Origin: Hymenobacter sp. BT559
Lineage (GTDB): Bacteria; Bacteroidota; Bacteroidia; Cytophagales; Hymenobacteraceae
Length of the DNA: 64,000 nt
Reading direction: 5' to 3'
NCBI RefSeq assembly: GCF_017571525.1
Contig: NZ_JAGETY010000001.1
Location: 496,001-560,000, forward strand
Every line of letters starts with the position of its first letter. Within the stretch, counting starts at the first letter, position 1. Below are positions 35,603 to 43,295 of this stretch, piece after piece. A program made the translations under genes and the position numbers. The notes under the pieces are model-generated. The model was given only the letters and a program-made list of their open reading frames with translations, searched no databases and was not told where the DNA came from.

Positions 35603-38041
35603 CTAGGTCGTTTTCAACGCCTTGCCCTGCTCCACGCTCAGGCGCTGCAAGTTCAGGTCGATGTCGTCATCTTCTTCGTGATAGTTTTCGTCGTAGTGAT
35701 AAACCAGCGCCGTTTTGGGCGTTTTCCAGCTGCCGCCGCGCTCAAACGTGACCAGCAGCGCGGGGAGGAAAACTAGGTTCGAGAAGTTGGTAATCAGCAG
35801 CGACGCACCCATGAGCACCCCTAGCGCCTTAGTGCCGCCAAACTCGCTGAAGCCATAGATGCTGAACCCGATAAAGAGCACAATGCTGGTGTAAAACATG
35901 CTCGACCCAGCCTCGCTCAGCGTGTTGGTGATAGCCTCGCTCACGCTCTTGCCGGGCATGGCCATCTCCTGCCGGAACTTGGCCAGCAGGTGAATCGAGT
36001 TGTCGCCGTCGATGCCTAGCGCTATCACATAAATCAGCGCCGTAGCCGGCTTTAAGGCGATGCCAAAGTAGCCCATCACGCCGGCCGTCAGCGTCAGCGT
36101 TAAGATATTGGGTACTAACGCATAGAAGATGGTGCGTACCGAATGAAACAGCAGCAGCACCACTAGCGCTACCAGCCCGAATGCCCACATCAGGCTCTCA
36201 CCCAGCGTACCGATAACGTACTCGTTGCCCTTGGTAAAAATCACGGTGGTACCCGTGCGGCGCACCTCCATAGTGGTGCCCCCAAAGATGCGCTTGATAG
36301 CCGGGTCGATGCGCCGATTCACCAGCGTATCCAGCTTGTGCGAGCCGATATCCGCGATTTTCACGCTGATGCGGGCCCGCTGCTGAGTGCTGTCCATGAA
36401 TGTTTTGAGCAGCTTGCTGGTCGAGTTGGCGCCTTTGCTCTGCGAATTAGCCAGGTAGCTCAGGATGAAATTCTTGTCGTCGTTGTCGGGCAGCTTATAA
36501 AACTGCGGGTCGCCGTTGTAGAAGGCTTGCTTGGCCGCCTTCAAAAACGTAACCATGCTGATGGGCGTGGATAACTCCGGCTGGGCTTGCAGAAACTTGT
36601 CGAACTGGTCGATTTTCTGCAGGTTGGGCAGCTTCAGCAGGCCCTTGGGCTGCTTGGTATCTACCACGAACTCCAGCGGCATCACGCCGCCAAAGCGCGC
36701 TTCGAAGAAACTCAAATCCTCGTTCACCGAACTTTGCTTGGGCAGGTCATCGACCATAAATGATACGGCTTCGATGCGCGAAATCCCGATGGAGGCTAGC
36801 CCCACCAGTATCGCGGCCGTGATATAAATGGTGCGCCGGCGCCGCAGCACAATGAAGTCGAGGAAGTGAATAATACCCACCAGCGGCTTCGAATCGAGGT
36901 GCTCCAGCTGCTTCTCGGTGGGCCCGGGCAGGTAGGTAAATACCGCCGGAATCATGATGAAGCTGATGATGAAGGCGATGAAAATATTAATCGTCGCCAC
37001 CAGCCCAAACTGATACAGAATGGCGATATCGGTGAAGGTGAACACGAAAAAGCCGATGGCCGTGGTCGTGTTGTTCACCAGCGTGATGAGGCCGATTTTG
37101 CGGATTACCCGCGTCATGGCCAATATCTGGTTGCCCGATTTGCGGTAGTCGTAGTGGTAGCGCGAGAGCAGATACGTGCAGTTGGGCACGCTGATAACCA
37201 CCAGGATAGACGGTATCAAACCCGTGAGCAGGTTGATTTTGAACCCTAGCAGCACGATGGTGGCCACGCACCATATCATCACGATAATGACGACCAGCAG
37301 CGGCACCACCACCGCCGACCACGTACGGAAAAACACGAATAGAATGATGGCCATCACCACCACCATGAGCCCGGCGAAGAACTTCATCTCGGCCGATACC
37401 TTGCTCGTCATGGTCGAGCGCACGTAGGGCAGGCCCGCGTAATGCAGCTTGATTTTGGACTCTTTCTCAAACTTAGTGCTTAGGTTCAAGATGTTGTTCA
37501 TCACCTCCTTGCGCCGGTCCGAGTTCAGCCACTTGGGGTCGAGCGTCACGGCTAGCAGCGTGGCCCCAGTGCGCGGCGCTACTACCTGGCCCTTATAAAA
37601 CTCGATGCTGTTTACGACGCGCATCAGCGAGTCGAGCTGGGCCTGGTTGGTGGGCGGCCTCGCAAACACGGGCGCGGTTACGAAGCTGTTGTGAATGGTA
37701 TCTTTTTGAATCTGAATCAACTTAGGCAGGCCTAGCACGCCCGATACGCCCGGCACCTTCACCAGCTCGTTAGCGAGCTGGTCGTAGAGCCGGAACTGCG
37801 GCAGCTTATACACGGCGCTGTCCTGCATGCCCAGCACCAGGATGTTGCCGTCCTCGCCAAAGGTTTTCTTGAACTGCTGGAAGTACACCATATCGGGGTC
37901 CTTCGGGCTCACTACCTGGGCAAAGTCATAGGTCATTTGCACGTCCTTCGCTATCCAGGCCATGCCCAGGGTCGAAACGGCAATGAGTATCAGCAGAATT
38001 CGGCGGAACTTGATGATAAAGAGGGCAATATGTCCCCACAT
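35603..38041 (-). CDS. RND/MMPL-superfamily exporter
   Basis: An 812-residue protein with 12 predicted helices in two repeats: an N-terminal helix (about 10-30), a large periplasmic loop (about 30-210), a cluster of five helices (about 220-380), then a second loop and second cluster (about 620-790). The helices include AGLMVVVMAIILFVFFRTWS and ALVVLLLFHSVRTIFYALVP; GxxxD-type residues in the fourth helix (YVIALGIDGDNSIHL) are consistent with proton coupling. The family exports lipids, hopanoids or drugs. The C-terminal tail is acidic (NYHEEDDDIDLN). Substrate is unknown. It lies 83 bases upstream of ileS, same direction, and 53 bases downstream of the glyS stop. Confidence 0.88.
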   Translation of the reverse strand: MWGHIALFIIKFRRILLILIAVSTLGMAWIAKDVQMTYDFAQVVSPKDPDMVYFQQFKKTFGEDGNILVLGMQDSAVYKLPQFRLYDQLANELVKVPGVSGVLGLPKLIQIQKDTIHNSFVTAPVFARPPTNQAQLDSLMRVVNSIEFYKGQVVAPRTGATLLAVTLDPKWLNSDRRKEVMNNILNLSTKFEKESKIKLHYAGLPYVRSTMTSKVSAEMKFFAGLMVVVMAIILFVFFRTWSAVVVPLLVVIIVMIWCVATIVLLGFKINLLTGLIPSILVVISVPNCTYLLSRYHYDYRKSGNQILAMTRVIRKIGLITLVNNTTTAIGFFVFTFTDIAILYQFGLVATINIFIAFIISFIMIPAVFTYLPGPTEKQLEHLDSKPLVGIIHFLDFIVLRRRRTIYITAAILVGLASIGISRIEAVSFMVDDLPKQSSVNEDLSFFEARFGGVMPLEFVVDTKQPKGLLKLPNLQKIDQFDKFLQAQPELSTPISMVTFLKAAKQAFYNGDPQFYKLPDNDDKNFILSYLANSQSKGANSTSKLLKTFMDSTQQRARISVKIADIGSHKLDTLVNRRIDPAIKRIFGGTTMEVRRTGTTVIFTKGNEYVIGTLGESLMWAFGLVALVVLLLFHSVRTIFYALVPNILTLTLTAGVMGYFGIALKPATALIYVIALGIDGDNSIHLLAKFRQEMAMPGKSVSEAITNTLSEAGSSMFYTSIVLFIGFSIYGFSEFGGTKALGVLMGASLLITNFSNLVFLPALLVTFERGGSWKTPKTALVYHYDENYHEEDDDIDLNLQRLSVEQGKALKTT

Positions 38042-38094
38042 AAGCTTCTGAAATTAATAATTCACACCGCCTTCTGCTAGGTAGTACCAGGCGG

Positions 38095-39606
38095 CTATAA
38101 TTTTTCAAACACCCGGCGAAAGCTCACGGCTTCGCTGATGTACGCGCGCAACGCGCTGATGGGCATGCGAGTTTGCTCGCGGGTGTCGCGGTGGCGCACC
38201 GTCACGGTGTCGTCTTCCAGGGTTTGGCCATCGACTACTATACAAAAAGGCGTGCCGATAAGGTCCTGGCGGGTGTAGCGCTTGCCGATGGCGTCTTTGT
38301 CCTCGATTACCAAGCGGAAATCGAAGCGCAAATCGTCGAAAATTTGCTGGGCTTTTTCGGGCATGCCATCCTTGCGCACCAGCGGGAAGATGGCCGCCTT
38401 GATGGGTGCCACCGCCGGGTGCAGCTTCAGGAAGGTGCGCTGCTTGGTGGTTTGGGCTTCGCCCTCGCCTTCGGTAATGGTTTCTTCTTGGAAGGCCTGG
38501 CAGATGGTGGCCAGGAACAGGCGGTCGGCGCCCACTGAGGTTTCGACCACGTAGGGCACGTAGTTGCCGTAGGGCTTGCCGGTGCTTTCGTCGATGTCGT
38601 TGTCGAAGTACTGCTGCTTCTTGCGGCTCAGGTTCTGGTGCTGGGTCAGGTCGAAGTCAGAGCGCGAGTGGATGCCCTCGATTTCCTTGAAGCCGAAGGG
38701 AAACTCAAACTCGATGTCCACGGCTGCCTTGGCGTAGTGGGCCAGCTTGTCGTGGTCGTGGAAGCGCAGCTTCTCAGCCGGCAGGCCTAGCGCCTCGTGG
38801 AAGCGGCGGCGGGCCGCCTTCCAGGTTTCGTACCACTCCCCTTCCGTGCCAGGCCGCACAAAAAATTGCATCTCCATCTGCTCAAACTCGCGCATCCGGA
38901 AAATGAACTGCCGGGCTACAATCTCGTTGCGGAAGGCCTTGCCGATTTGGGCAATGCCGAACGGAATTTTCATCCGCGCCGACTTCTGCACGTTCAGGAA
39001 ATTCACGAAAATGCCCTGGGCCGTTTCGGGGCGCAGGTACACCGGCGGCGCGTCCGAGTCCACGGCCGAGCCTTGGGTCGAGAACATCAGGTTGAACTGG
39101 CGCACGTCGGTCCACTTGCTGGAGCCGGAAAGCGGGTCCGTGATTTTCTCGTCGATAATGAGCTGCTTCACGCCGGCCAGGTCGTTGGCCGTGAGCAGGC
39201 GGCCTAGCTCAGCGGTAAGGGCCGCACCGCGCGCGGGGTCGCCGGCTTTCTCGTACTCGGCGGCTTTTTCTTCGATGAGCACGTCGGCGCGGTAGCGCTT
39301 CTTGCTGTCGAGGTTGTCGATGAGCGGGTCGTTGAAGCCTGCCACATGGCCGCTAGCCTCCCAGGTGCGGGGCTCCATGAAGATGGCCGCGTCGATGCCC
39401 ACTACGTTGCCGTGCAGCTGGGTCATGGCTTCCCACCACAGGCGCTTGAGGTTGTTTTTCAGCTCTACGCCATTGGGGCCGTAATCGTACACGGCGGCTA
39501 GGCCGTCGTAGATTTCGGAAGACTGGAATACGAAGCCGTATTCCTTGGCGTGGGCCACAATGTCTTTGAGTTGTGGGTTTTCAGCGGGCGTAGTGGGCTT
39601 GCTCAT
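38095..39606 (-). CDS. glyS: Glycyl-tRNA synthetase (class II, alpha2 type)
   Basis: A 503-residue class II synthetase. Motif 2 is in GIAQIGKAFRNEIVARQFIFR (arginine in FRNE), motif 3 near VVETSVGADRLFLATI (GADR), and motif 1 near the FLNVQKSARMKIPFG region. The anticodon-binding domain is at the C-terminus (about 400-503). It charges glycine to tRNA-Gly in one enzyme; the bacterial GlyQS alpha2beta2 form is different. I chose the ATG at 39606 (MSKPTTPAENPQ). A -7 promoter element ends 7 bases before it, so the transcript may be nearly leaderless. Confidence 0.94.
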   Translation of the reverse strand: MSKPTTPAENPQLKDIVAHAKEYGFVFQSSEIYDGLAAVYDYGPNGVELKNNLKRLWWEAMTQLHGNVVGIDAAIFMEPRTWEASGHVAGFNDPLIDNLDSKKRYRADVLIEEKAAEYEKAGDPARGAALTAELGRLLTANDLAGVKQLIIDEKITDPLSGSSKWTDVRQFNLMFSTQGSAVDSDAPPVYLRPETAQGIFVNFLNVQKSARMKIPFGIAQIGKAFRNEIVARQFIFRMREFEQMEMQFFVRPGTEGEWYETWKAARRRFHEALGLPAEKLRFHDHDKLAHYAKAAVDIEFEFPFGFKEIEGIHSRSDFDLTQHQNLSRKKQQYFDNDIDESTGKPYGNYVPYVVETSVGADRLFLATICQAFQEETITEGEGEAQTTKQRTFLKLHPAVAPIKAAIFPLVRKDGMPEKAQQIFDDLRFDFRLVIEDKDAIGKRYTRQDLIGTPFCIVVDGQTLEDDTVTVRHRDTREQTRMPISALRAYISEAVSFRRVFEKL

Positions 39607-39612
39607 AAGCAG

Positions 39613-39620
39613 CAAAGTTA
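39613..39620 (-). promoter_or_regulatory. -7 element of glyS, very close to the start codon
   Basis: Minus-strand TAACTTTG fits TAnnTTTG and lies 7 bases before the ATG. With usual spacing, transcription would begin at or just before the ATG. No clear -33 TTG was seen. Confidence 0.5.
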
Positions 39621-39621
39621 G

Positions 39622-39784
39622 ACCGCAGATTTAAACGGCTTGAACGGATTACGCAGATACGCCCACTGACGCGGGCCAGCTGCGCAGTTATTAAATCAGC
39701 TAAAGCCTCTTTTAATAAAGCCTCATGCCCGATTAGTCAGCCCTCTTCAGCAGCTACATCCGCGCAATCAGTTAAATCCGCGGT
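39622..39784. repeat. Imperfect terminal inverted repeat, MITE-like element
   Basis: ACCGCAGATTTAA...GATTACGCAGAT (39622-39658) and ATCCGCGCAATC...TTAAATCCGCGGT (39758-39784) pair, except for a 10-nt extra stretch in the left arm. The 99-nt interior has no open frame. It fills the intergenic space between glyS and the phosphate transporter, and resembles dispersed ATCCGCG-type repeats. Confidence 0.55.
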
Positions 39785-39821
39785 AATGATTCGGTAACAT
39801 GCCGCGAGCTTCACAATAGGT

Positions 39822-39829
39822 TAATTTTG
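39822..39829 (+). promoter_or_regulatory. Candidate -7 element of the phosphate transporter gene
   Basis: TAATTTTG fits TAnnTTTG, 32 bases before the start ATG. No good -33 TTG was found. Confidence 0.4.
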
Positions 39830-39860
39830 CGGGCCGGCGCTCTACTCCGGCTTCTATTTT

Positions 39861-41261
39861 ATGTTCGGACTCGAACCCCATGTTTTGCTGCTGCTAGTTG
39901 TCTGTTTGCTAGCCGCCTGCGCTTTTGAATTCGTTAACGGCTTTCACGACACGGCCAATGCCGTGGCTACCGTTATCTACACCAACACGCTGCGGCCCTG
40001 GGTGGCAGTGGTCTGGTCGGCCTTCTGGAACTTCATCGGCGTGTTTGCCGGGGGCATTGGCGTGGCGATGGGCATTGTGTACCTACTGCCCGTCGAAAGC
40101 CTCGTGGACCAGAATGTATACCACGGCATTGCCATGGTGGGCGCGCTCATTGTGGCCGCCATTATCTGGAACATCGGCACCTGGTACTACGGTATTCCCT
40201 CGTCGTCGTCGCATGCGCTCATCGGCTCCATTCTGGGCGTGGGCATTGCCTACTCGCTGCTGCCCGGCGGCAAGGGGGCAGCCGTGAACTGGGGTAAGGC
40301 CGGCGAGAGCGGGCTAGCCCTGCTGCTGAGCCCCATCCTGGGTTTCACCTTCACCATCCTGATGATGTTTGCGCTCAAGCGCTTTGGCAGCAAGGCCCTC
40401 TTTAAAGAGCCGCGCAAGCGCCGCCCGCCGCCCCTCTTCATTCGCCTCACGCTCATTTGCACCTGCACGCTGGTAAGCTTCTTCCACGGCTCTAATGATG
40501 GCCAGAAGGGCGTGGGCCTCATCATGCTGATTCTTATCGGCATCGTGCCCGTGCACTTTGCCCTTGATAATTCGAAGAACCCGCTTGATTTGCGCGACTC
40601 ACTTTCTAAAGTTGAGTACGTTATCAACCGCGTGAACGCCGCCGAGCTGAGTGCCGCCGACCAGCTGCTGCTCACGCAGATGCGCGCCCAGACTACCGAC
40701 CTCGACCGCGTGTTTGCCGGCAAAACCAAGGTGGAAGACCTACCCAAGAATGCCCGCTTCGAGATTCGGCGCGACATCCTGCTGCTGGCCAACCGTGGCA
40801 AGCAGCTCATGGGCTCCGAAAACGTGAGCCTGAGCACCGCCGACCACGCCACCTACGACGATGCCGTGAAGCACATGAAGGAATTTACCGACTATGCCCC
40901 CTGGCAAGTGCTGCTTATGGTTAGCCTCTCGCTGGCTTGCGGCACCACCATCGGCTGGCAGCGCATCGTGAAGACCATCGGCGAGCGCATTGGCAAGGAG
41001 CACCTCACCTACGCGCAGGGTGCCAGCTCTGAGCTCATAGCCGCCGCCATGATTGGCTTCAGCACGCAGTCGGGCCTGCCTACTTCGACCACGCACGTGC
41101 TCACCTCATCTATCGCGGGTAGCATGGTGGCCAGCCGCGGCGTTAAGAATATCAACCCCGACATGGTACGCAGCATTGTGCTGGCTTGGGTGCTCACCCT
41201 GCCCGTGACAATGGTGCTGGCCGGCGGGCTGTTTCTGCTGTTCCGCTCCTTCAGCGGCTAG
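39861..41261 (+). CDS. pit: Inorganic phosphate transporter, Pit family
   Basis: A 466-residue membrane protein with about 10 helices. The two conserved Pit half-repeats are clear: N-terminal GFHDTANAVATVIYTNTLRP and SSSHALIGSILGVG, then SFFHGSNDGQKGVGLIMLIL and GLPTSTTHVLTSSIAGSMVA. A cytoplasmic region of about 130 residues between the halves (about 235-365) is helical and charged, larger than in E. coli PitA. It takes up phosphate with protons or metal-phosphate complexes. No phoU gene lies next to it. A terminator follows the stop. Confidence 0.92.
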   Translation: MFGLEPHVLLLLVVCLLAACAFEFVNGFHDTANAVATVIYTNTLRPWVAVVWSAFWNFIGVFAGGIGVAMGIVYLLPVESLVDQNVYHGIAMVGALIVAAIIWNIGTWYYGIPSSSSHALIGSILGVGIAYSLLPGGKGAAVNWGKAGESGLALLLSPILGFTFTILMMFALKRFGSKALFKEPRKRRPPPLFIRLTLICTCTLVSFFHGSNDGQKGVGLIMLILIGIVPVHFALDNSKNPLDLRDSLSKVEYVINRVNAAELSAADQLLLTQMRAQTTDLDRVFAGKTKVEDLPKNARFEIRRDILLLANRGKQLMGSENVSLSTADHATYDDAVKHMKEFTDYAPWQVLLMVSLSLACGTTIGWQRIVKTIGERIGKEHLTYAQGASSELIAAAMIGFSTQSGLPTSTTHVLTSSIAGSMVASRGVKNINPDMVRSIVLAWVLTLPVTMVLAGGLFLLFRSFSG

Positions 41262-41285
41262 CCCCTTCTAAACCGTGCAAGACGT

Positions 41286-41317
41286 AAAAAGCCAACCCGA
41301 TTAGGGTTGGCTTTTTT
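41286..41317 (+). terminator. Rho-independent terminator of the phosphate transporter
   Basis: AAAAAGCCAACCC pairs with GGGTTGGCTTTTT (13 bp, 5-nt loop), followed by T residues. The A-run before it makes it work on both strands, so it may also end the leftward gene at 41486. Confidence 0.92.
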
Positions 41318-41377
41318 GCTAGGGGGCTTGGCCAAGATGAATTTTGCTAATCTGGGAATAATCCCTGCTTCACCGAG

Positions 41378-41420
41378 TTATCCACTTATCAACACTAAAA
41401 AACGGCTTTTTTGTGGATAA
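41378..41420. other. Small DnaA-box cluster, 1.2 kb from the main array
   Basis: TTATCCACT (41378-41386), TTATCAACA (41386-41394) and TTATCCACA on the minus strand (41412-41420) lie in the 169 bases between the terminator and the 163-residue gene. They form a second set apart from the array at 42.6-43.2 kb, as in bipartite origins. Confidence 0.65.
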
Positions 41421-41485
41421 CTTTTGCAAAGGCCAGGTTATTCGGCGCAAATGCGAGGAACTTTCAGGCTTTCAGCGGCTGAGCT

Positions 41486-41977
41486 TTACTTGGGCCACTG
41501 CACCTCAAGGTCGTCGTTGATGAAGACGCCGAAGTTGACAAATTGCAATAGTCCCTCTTCGAAATAGAGGTCAATCATCGACTTTTCGTAGGAAAGGCGC
41601 ACTTCGCCGCCTTCCATTGTTTCGGTTTCGGGCGTGCCCTGGTTGTGGCGCTGCATGAGGGCCTTAATCTGGTCGAGCGGCCGGCCGTGGATAGCCTCGC
41701 CAAAGAGGCGCAGGTTGGGATTATCGGTTTCGATGCAGCTCAGGCGGAAGTCGTCCTCACGGTCGAAGTAGAGCGAGAGCAAATGGTCTTCCTCGTAGTA
41801 ATTCCAGGCCTGGTGCTCAAACTCGTCCTCGTCTTCCGACTCGTCGATTTCCTCGGGCTCGCCCACTAGGGTGCGCACCTCGTCCATGGTAGTGCCGAAG
41901 CGCAGCGGGCCCATGCCGGTGCCCAGGATAATTTCGTTCTCCTCGATGCTGCTAGGGGTGGTGGTTGGGGTGCTCAT
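41486..41977 (-). CDS. Uncharacterised acidic protein
   Basis: A 163-residue soluble protein, rich in Asp and Glu (IDESEDEDEFEHQ). The pattern IILGTGMGPLRFGTTMDEV, GEPEEID, YYEEDHLLSLYFDREDDF and FGEAIHGRPLDQIKAL suggests an alpha/beta fold repeated in two halves, as in small 'SMI1/KNR4-like or PepSY-like' proteins. I do not recognise the family with certainty. It sits between two DnaA-box clusters of the putative origin. I chose the ATG at 41977, 24 bases downstream of a good -7 box; the frame extends 15 codons upstream. Confidence 0.6.
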   Translation of the reverse strand: MSTPTTTPSSIEENEIILGTGMGPLRFGTTMDEVRTLVGEPEEIDESEDEDEFEHQAWNYYEEDHLLSLYFDREDDFRLSCIETDNPNLRLFGEAIHGRPLDQIKALMQRHNQGTPETETMEGGEVRLSYEKSMIDLYFEEGLLQFVNFGVFINDDLEVQWPK

Positions 41978-42001
41978 GAGAAATGGTGTTAGAAAAGAAT
42001 A

Positions 42002-42009
42002 CAAAGGTA
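42002..42009 (-). promoter_or_regulatory. -7 element of the 163-residue gene
   Basis: Minus-strand TACCTTTG fits the TAnnTTTG consensus, 24 bases before the ATG. Confidence 0.5.
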
Positions 42010-42106
42010 GCCGGATGAGCAACCAATGAGGCGCTTAGGCCCGGGCTACCCACCGGCTAGGTAGGTTTTCCACACCGGTAGGTTGTGGTGGTGCATAACG
42101 ACGGCG

Positions 42107-42601
42107 CTACTTGCCGTAGCGTGCTTCGAAGGCCGCTTTCTGGCGCTGGTACTCGGGTAAGGCGCGGGCCTCGTCCCACTTCTGCTTAAAAATGGCGGCG
42201 GCTTCTACTTTATCCACATCGGGCTGGGTATTGCGGGGCAATTCGGCCCGGCCGTGGGCACCGCTCTGGCCTTTTTTATCGTCGGGCACGGGGCCGTCGT
42301 ATTTTTTGCCGCCCTGGTGGTTGGCGTAGCGGCGGGCGCGGGTGTAGCCCATCTGCAAAAACTTGCGGGCCATATCGGCTCCCACAAAGTCTTCCTGCTT
42401 CAAATAGTCCTCCAAGAGCGCCCAGATGGCGGCTGATGACTCGTGGGCTGCGGCAGCATCCTTGAAGCGCCAGTGGGGCAGGATTTCGCCCTTGTAGGGC
42501 TGCACCAGCAGCACCCCCTGCTCGCCCTTGCCTACGCGGTAGAACTCGGGGTGCTTTCTGAAATCGACGGTGTGAAAATCCAGGGAGTAGTCGAACGGCA
42601 T
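42107..42601 (-). CDS. DUF4385 family protein
   Basis: A 164-residue protein. The pattern FDYSLDFHTVDFRKHPEFYR, GKGEQGVLLVQPYKGEILPH, DMARKFLQMGYTRARRYANH and the final LPEYQRQKAAFEARYGK matches DUF4385, found in many bacteria and phages. No function is known. The protein is soluble and basic. I chose the ATG at 42601, where the family begins; 38 codons upstream in frame lie in the origin region. It is directly next to the DnaA-box array. Confidence 0.9.
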   Translation of the reverse strand: MPFDYSLDFHTVDFRKHPEFYRVGKGEQGVLLVQPYKGEILPHWRFKDAAAAHESSAAIWALLEDYLKQEDFVGADMARKFLQMGYTRARRYANHQGGKKYDGPVPDDKKGQSGAHGRAELPRNTQPDVDKVEAAAIFKQKWDEARALPEYQRQKAAFEARYGK

Positions 42602-42617
42602 GGCTGGCGCGGGGCGG

Positions 42618-43210
42618 CACTTATCCACACCGCCCGGTGCACAACGGCCGGCGCCCGGCCAGGGTTGGCTAGCCCCGGCAGCCGGGCGACTTTTCACCCG
42701 GCCGAAGTTTTCCACAAGCTAATAAGTTTAATTAATTTCTTTTTTAAAAAATCTCTTTTGTTTTCATCCATCAGGGCAGTGGATAAGTGTATAACGGCCG
42801 GGAGTTGTCCACAGCGTGGAAAAGGGGTGTACAACTAGTGGCTTATGCACGGCCTATCCACAGGCATTGTGCATATCATTCGGTTGTTTTAGAATAAGTT
42901 AACCGGGTTATCCACTATTCACAGAGGTTATCCACTATTCACAATCCACAGGCTAGGGGCTGTGTGGATTGTGTTTGCCAGCATGGGGAGTTATCCACGG
43001 TTATCCACAAGGCTGCGCAACTGCCACCCGGGCCGAACGACCAAAAAAACTTGTGCCCATCTTATCCACGGGTGCGGGGTGGGTTTCCCCAGGCTTTTCC
43101 ACAAAAAGACCCGGGCTAGCCCCCACTCGTGGATAACCTAGTGGATAACTCGTGCATAAATGCCAAAAGCCACGCTCAGTAACTGGAAATGCAGCTTAGT
43201 TATCCACCAC
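42618..43210. other. Probable chromosomal replication origin (oriC) with DnaA-box array
   Basis: This non-coding stretch has ten copies of the DnaA-box core TTATCCAC: plus strand at 42621, 42908, 42928, 42991, 43001, 43062, 43200; minus strand at 42778, 43128, 43140. TTTTCCACA (42708, 43095), CTATCCACA (42854) and TTGTCCACA (42805) add weaker boxes. An AT-rich stretch at 42718-42766 (TTTAATTAATTTCTTTTTTA) could be the unwinding element. Two 18-bp direct repeats (GGTTATCCACTATTCACA) are at 42906-42923 and 42926-42943. mnmG, recF and parS nearby support an origin. dnaA is not in this window. Confidence 0.85.
42718..42766. other. AT-rich stretch, candidate DNA unwinding element
   Basis: About 49 bases that are mostly A and T (TAATAAGTTTAATTAATTTC then poly T/A), flanked by DnaA boxes at 42708 and 42778. 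In a region that is otherwise over 55% GC this is the weakest duplex. Confidence 0.6.
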
Positions 43211-43218
43211 CGGCCAAC

Positions 43219-43254
43219 AAAAAGGCCCGCAAACCGGAGTTTGCGGGCCTTTTT
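43219..43254 (-). terminator. Strong terminator of the SbsA-Ig gene, at the edge of the origin
   Basis: AAAAAGGCCCGCAAA pairs with TTTGCGGGCCTTTTT (15 bp, 6-nt loop), with T-run on the minus strand. It would stop transcription from the gene at 43296 from entering the DnaA-box array. Confidence 0.9.
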
Positions 43255-43295
43255 GCCCAAAAGCTGTGGAAAGGTGGTGCTGAAGGCTGACTTGG

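Noticed and set aside
41486..42601. dnaA between the two DnaA-box clusters
   Set aside because: Neither of the two small genes has AAA+ or DnaA domain IV motifs.
41378..43210. Reading the repeated TTATCCAC words as a CRISPR array
   Set aside because: Spacing is irregular, copies are on both strands and there are no constant 30-40-bp repeats.
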